Positions 61,652 to 64,000 of a stretch of DNA of 64,000 nucleotides are shown here, piece by piece. Numbering within the stretch: position 1 is the stretch's first letter; each line of letters opens with the position of its first letter. The position numbers were made by a program, and so were the translations under genes. The DNA comes from JAVHQB01 sp049299915 (lineage in GTDB: Bacteria > Patescibacteriota > Minisyncoccia > UBA6257 > JAVHQB01): contig JBAQYG010000029.1 of assembly GCA_049299915.1 (NCBI GenBank), forward strand, positions 1 to 64,000, read 5' to 3'. The notes beneath the pieces are model-generated. The model made no database searches. It saw only the letters and a program-made list of their open reading frames with translations, and was not told the DNA's origin.

Positions 61652-62134
61652 ATGAAAAATACTTTTTTCGCCATCCTTAAAATATTTAGTCTTCTATTAT
61701 CCATTTTTCTTATTTGGAGAATCTTTGCTTACTATAAAAAATTAGATTTGTGGAAGAAAAAGATTGGCAATTGGAAAGAAATCTTTTGGTTAAATAAAAC
61801 ACCCCTTTTTATTCTAAAACGTAGATATAAGAAAATAGAAGAATTGTTAATGTCTCAAAATAGGGGAGCTTGGCAAATAGCAGTTTTAAAAGCCGATGCC
61901 CTCGTAAAGTCAGTTCTTCTAGAAATGGGTTACAAAGGAAAAGATGTGGGTGATATGGCAGGGCAATTATTACCTGAAATAGTTCCCGAAGAAATTAAAT
62001 TTAATTTAAAGTTAGCCAATGAAGTTTGCCATCAGATAGTAGAAAGACAGGGTATACTTTCTCAAGAAGATGCTAAAAAGTATGTTGTTTCTTACAGGAA
62101 CGCATTAGAAGTATTGGGAATTAAAATATCCTAG
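61652..62134 (+). CDS. Membrane-anchored helical hypothetical protein
   Basis: 160 residues: one N-terminal helix (about 7-27), a basic linker, then a helical domain (about 60-160) with RGAWQIAVLKADALVKSVLLE and LANEVCHQIVE in two parts, a pattern reminiscent of HEPN-like helices but without an R-x4-6-H motif. The stop codon lies in the stem of the terminator. Common in Patescibacteria by memory; no known function. Confidence 0.65.
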   Translation: MKNTFFAILKIFSLLLSIFLIWRIFAYYKKLDLWKKKIGNWKEIFWLNKTPLFILKRRYKKIEELLMSQNRGAWQIAVLKADALVKSVLLEMGYKGKDVGDMAGQLLPEIVPEEIKFNLKLANEVCHQIVERQGILSQEDAKKYVVSYRNALEVLGIKIS

Positions 62135-62151
62135 CATTGCTAGGATATTTT
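62124..62151. terminator. Bidirectional terminator after the amidotransferase operon
   Basis: A 12-bp perfect stem (62124-62135 with 62139-62150; core TATCCTAGC/GCTAGGATA), a 3-base loop and A/T runs on both sides. It contains the TAG stop of the preceding gene and also ends tyrS from the other strand. Confidence 0.9.
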
Positions 62152-62160
62152 AGTAGTAGT

Positions 62161-63393
62161 TTATTTGATTCTCCAGAAATCATGTTTACCAATCTTTAAA
62201 ACATCGCCAGCTTTGTAGGCATAGATCTTATCCCATTCTTTACAAGCTACATCTTCTAGACTAACTCCGCCCTGTTCTATTAATCTTCTGGCAAAGCTTT
62301 TGCTCATATCTGGCTTAGCTATTAAAACTAGATCGATAAGTTTTAGCTCTGACCCTACTGTTATAATGGCGTAATCAGAAAGAGATATAGATTCTTCTAA
62401 ATTCAACTCATAAGATTTTTTACCAAATAATCTTTCGAAACGGCCCTCTGCAGATTCAGCTTCTTTCTTACCGTAATTTATTTCTGTGATAAGAAAGGCT
62501 AATTTCTTTTTCAAATCCTTAGGATTAGTACCTTGAGTAAGCTTTTCTTTTATTTCAAGCAATTCATTTTCGCTAATATTAGTACAGAGTTCGAAACCAC
62601 TGAGAATCAATGAATCTGACCAGGCCATAACCTGTCCATACATATCCGCGGGAGTTACATCGAGGCTTATAATATTACCCTCGGTTTTACCCATTTTTTT
62701 ACCAGAAGGATCAGCTAACAACTTTAAAGTAAGAACAAATTTTTCCTTATGTTTTAAGGCTTTTAAAAGACTTCGCCCACAAAGCATATTAAAAGTTTGG
62801 TCGTTACCACCAACCTCTACATCTACATTCATAAAAACGCTGTCATAAGCTTGGGCTAGGGGATAGAAAAATTCATGTAAATAAATAGGCTTTTCTTCAC
62901 TTAAACGTTTTTGGAACATATCCCTTTCAAGCATTTGTTGCACTGTAAAATTCGAGGCTAGGGTAACCAAATCTTTAAAAGTCAATTTGTCATGCCAGGA
63001 GTGATTGTATTTTAAAATAGCGGGATTGGATCCAGAAAATTTTAAATAACGGCTTGCCTGTTTTTTAAATACGCGACTATTTCTTAAGACCTCTTTGCGA
63101 GTTAATTGTATTCTAGCAGCAGTTTTATCCGTAGGATCACCTATCATGCCTGTAAAAGAACCGATAAGAAATATAATTTGGTGTCCCAATTTCTGAAATT
63201 GAGATAATTTGTTTAAGACAATCGCATTTCCTATGTGTAAAGAATTTGCACTGGGATCAAAACCCGCATAAATACGTAATTTTTTACCACTCAAAAGTAA
63301 GGCTTTAAAAGCATCTGAAGTAGGATAAATATTTTCTACCCCTCTATTTAAAACAAAATCGATATCCTTGGAATTAGTATTGAGAGAAGTCAT
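62161..63393 (-). CDS. tyrS: Tyrosyl-tRNA synthetase
   Basis: 410 residues. YAGFDPSANSLHIGN near 42-56 is the HIGH-region motif, FLIGSFTGMIGDPTDK near 75-90, the tyrosine pocket, SGKKMGKTEGN near 229-239 the KMSKS-type loop, and a C-terminal S4 RNA-binding domain (SFARRLIEQGGVSLED near 366). The sequence around YPLAQAYDS places it in the TyrRS clade common in bacteria without a long C-terminal extension. Single gene facing the amidotransferase operon. Confidence 0.95.
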   Translation of the reverse strand: MTSLNTNSKDIDFVLNRGVENIYPTSDAFKALLLSGKKLRIYAGFDPSANSLHIGNAIVLNKLSQFQKLGHQIIFLIGSFTGMIGDPTDKTAARIQLTRKEVLRNSRVFKKQASRYLKFSGSNPAILKYNHSWHDKLTFKDLVTLASNFTVQQMLERDMFQKRLSEEKPIYLHEFFYPLAQAYDSVFMNVDVEVGGNDQTFNMLCGRSLLKALKHKEKFVLTLKLLADPSGKKMGKTEGNIISLDVTPADMYGQVMAWSDSLILSGFELCTNISENELLEIKEKLTQGTNPKDLKKKLAFLITEINYGKKEAESAEGRFERLFGKKSYELNLEESISLSDYAIITVGSELKLIDLVLIAKPDMSKSFARRLIEQGGVSLEDVACKEWDKIYAYKAGDVLKIGKHDFWRIK

Positions 63394-63477
63394 ATAAACT
63401 GAATATTAATGATTACAGTTTAACTTAAAAAATTTTAAAAGACAAAGATCGATCAGAATTATTATAGGAAACTTAAA

Positions 63478-63494
63478 ATCACCATATTGGTGAT
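63478..63494 (-). terminator. Weak hairpin after the tRNA cluster
   Basis: A perfect 7-bp stem, ATCACCA/TGGTGAT, with a 3-base loop. On the minus strand it is followed by TTTAAGTTT, a poor T-run, so termination may be partial and tyrS may share the transcript. Confidence 0.45.
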
Positions 63495-63529
63495 CAGTAA
63501 ATAGTTTACTTAAACAAAAAAACAAGGGG

Positions 63530-63605
63530 CGCAGTGAACGGGATTCGGACCCGTGATCTCCTCCGTGACAGGGAGGCGCTTTAAGCCAGGCTAAGCTACC
63601 ACTGC
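63530..63605 (-). tRNA. tRNA-Asp(GTC)
   Basis: The acceptor GCAGTGG pairs with TCACTGC (one G-U pair) and the discriminator is G, as for Asp. The anticodon loop is CTGTCAC (GTC) on a CCTCC/GGAGG stem. CCA is not encoded. Confidence 0.95.
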
Positions 63606-63652
63606 AATAGATTTTGATTATACCAAAAAACTATTTGAAAACAAATCTCCGG

Positions 63653-63725
63653 TGACAGGGGTGGGGATCGGACCCACGACCTTGGGTTTATGAGTCCCAT
63701 GCTCTACCAACTGAGCTACCCTGCC
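63653..63725 (-). tRNA. Elongator tRNA-Met(CAT)
   Basis: The acceptor GGCAGGG pairs with CCCTGTC (one G-U pair), with a normal first pair G1-C72. The anticodon loop is CTCATAA (CAT). The paired first base pair makes it elongator Met or the Ile-lysidine tRNA, not the initiator. CCA is not encoded. Confidence 0.9.
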
Positions 63726-63793
63726 ATATTCTTAAAGTGGGATAGAATCTTACTATTTATTCGTTTCACATTCCAGCACCTCTCCAGTCTAAT

Positions 63794-63867
63794 TGGTTGC
63801 GGGGACAGGATTTGCACCTGTGTCTTGAGGTTATGGGCCTCACGAGATACTACTTCTCCACCCCGCG
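63794..63867 (-). tRNA. Initiator tRNA-fMet(CAT) with unusual loops, CCA encoded
   Basis: The C1-A72 mismatch (CGCGGGG against CCCCGCA) marks an initiator. Anticodon CAT is in loop CCCATAA, so base 33 is C instead of the near-universal U. The three G-C pairs below the loop are A-T, G-C, G-C. The D-loop (AGTAGTA) lacks the G18-G19 pair, and the T-loop reads TGCAAAT, with G at position 55. 3' CCA encoded at 63794-63796. Confidence 0.9.
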
Positions 63868-63884
63868 AAAAAACGAACTTTATT

Positions 63885-63912
63885 ATTATATCAGAAAACG
63901 ACCAAATAGCAA
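63885..63912 (-). promoter_or_regulatory. Promoter of the tRNA cluster
   Basis: On the minus strand, TTGCTA (complement of 63907-63912), a 16-base spacer and TATAAT (complement of 63885-63890), 17 bases before tRNA-fMet. Confidence 0.75.
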
Positions 63913-64000
63913 GATTGTAGATTTTATCACCGATTTAGCCATATTTTTATACCATTATAGAGCCATTTTGTAAACATTTTTACTTGAAAAAAATAGGAAT

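Noticed and set aside
63690..63920. A 76-codon plus-strand frame across the tRNA cluster
   Set aside because: It is antisense to tRNA-Met and tRNA-fMet and has no gene-like features.
1..64000. CRISPR arrays, insertion sequences, prophage or rRNA genes
   Set aside because: No regularly spaced repeats, transposase, integrase or structural phage genes, and no 16S/23S/5S-like sequence were seen on reading.

Overview
The window looks like a chromosomal segment of a Candidate Phyla Radiation (Patescibacteria) bacterium, most likely Parcubacteria/Paceibacteria. This is inferred from gene content, not from a marker phylogeny. The base composition is AT-rich (roughly one third GC by eye). UGA serves as a normal stop, so this is not a code-25 lineage. 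Core enzymes are trimmed: UvrA, UvrB, UvrC and Obg are short. The type IV pilus cluster shows no secretin gene, which fits a cell without a classical outer membrane. Most genes start 5-10 bases after an AT-rich stretch with no Shine-Dalgarno (SD) sequence, and many overlap or nearly abut.

Layout. 1-8.0 kb: the 3' part of an isoleucyl-tRNA synthetase carrying an in-frame histidine-phosphatase domain, converging on RNase J; then tRNA-Leu, an orphan peptide-binding protein, SecG, a small membrane protein and GpmI. 8.0-12.7 kb: RNase Y behind a structured leader, HU, ribosomal protein S1, three tRNAs and dCTP deaminase. 12.8-18.8 kb: an accessory stretch with an ART-like protein, a transglutaminase-like protein, a uracil-DNA-glycosylase-fold protein, a lycopene-cyclase-like membrane protein, a metallopeptidase, a possible 26-residue peptide gene and a RloC/PrrC-type anticodon-nuclease ATPase. 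18.9-23.3 kb: a membrane-anchored ClpC-like AAA+ operon and a PIF1-type helicase. 23.3-26.8 kb: genes with strong SDs and their own promoters and terminators, including a PIN-PhoH protein. 26.8-33.5 kb: small membrane or secreted proteins, then uvrB-uvrA. 33.5-34.6 kb: two tandem SD-driven paralogues, a probable ~60-nt minus-strand small RNA and a 25-residue very basic protein gene. 34.6-45.8 kb: DUF2207 and RsiV-like proteins, AlkD-uvrC, Smr, UppS, a Cas4/RecB-like nuclease, UppP, MscS, Dus, a patatin-like lipase and Obg. 45.8-46.8 kb: tRNA-Phe, tRNA-Val, a thioredoxin-like protein. 46.8-57.8 kb: comF, then a complete-looking pilM-N-O-x-B-T-C-A-D plus four minor-pilin-like genes. 57.8-64 kb: ligA, gatC, gatA, tyrS, and a tRNA-fMet/Met/Asp cluster on the minus strand.

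How the parts work together. The pilus block supplies assembly and retraction ATPases, inner-membrane platform, peptidase and pilins for attachment or DNA uptake, and ComF next door fits natural transformation. UppS and UppP make and recycle undecaprenyl phosphate. RNase J and RNase Y are the main mRNA-decay nucleases. UvrABC, AlkD, LigA and the UDG-like protein give a small repair set. The items most worth a second look are the IleRS-phosphatase fusion, the coordinated loss of UvrB/UvrC interaction domains, the RNase Y leader RNA, the RloC-like nuclease with its neighbouring micro-gene, the small RNA and 25-residue gene at 34.3-34.5 kb, and the split between SD-less and strong-SD genes.
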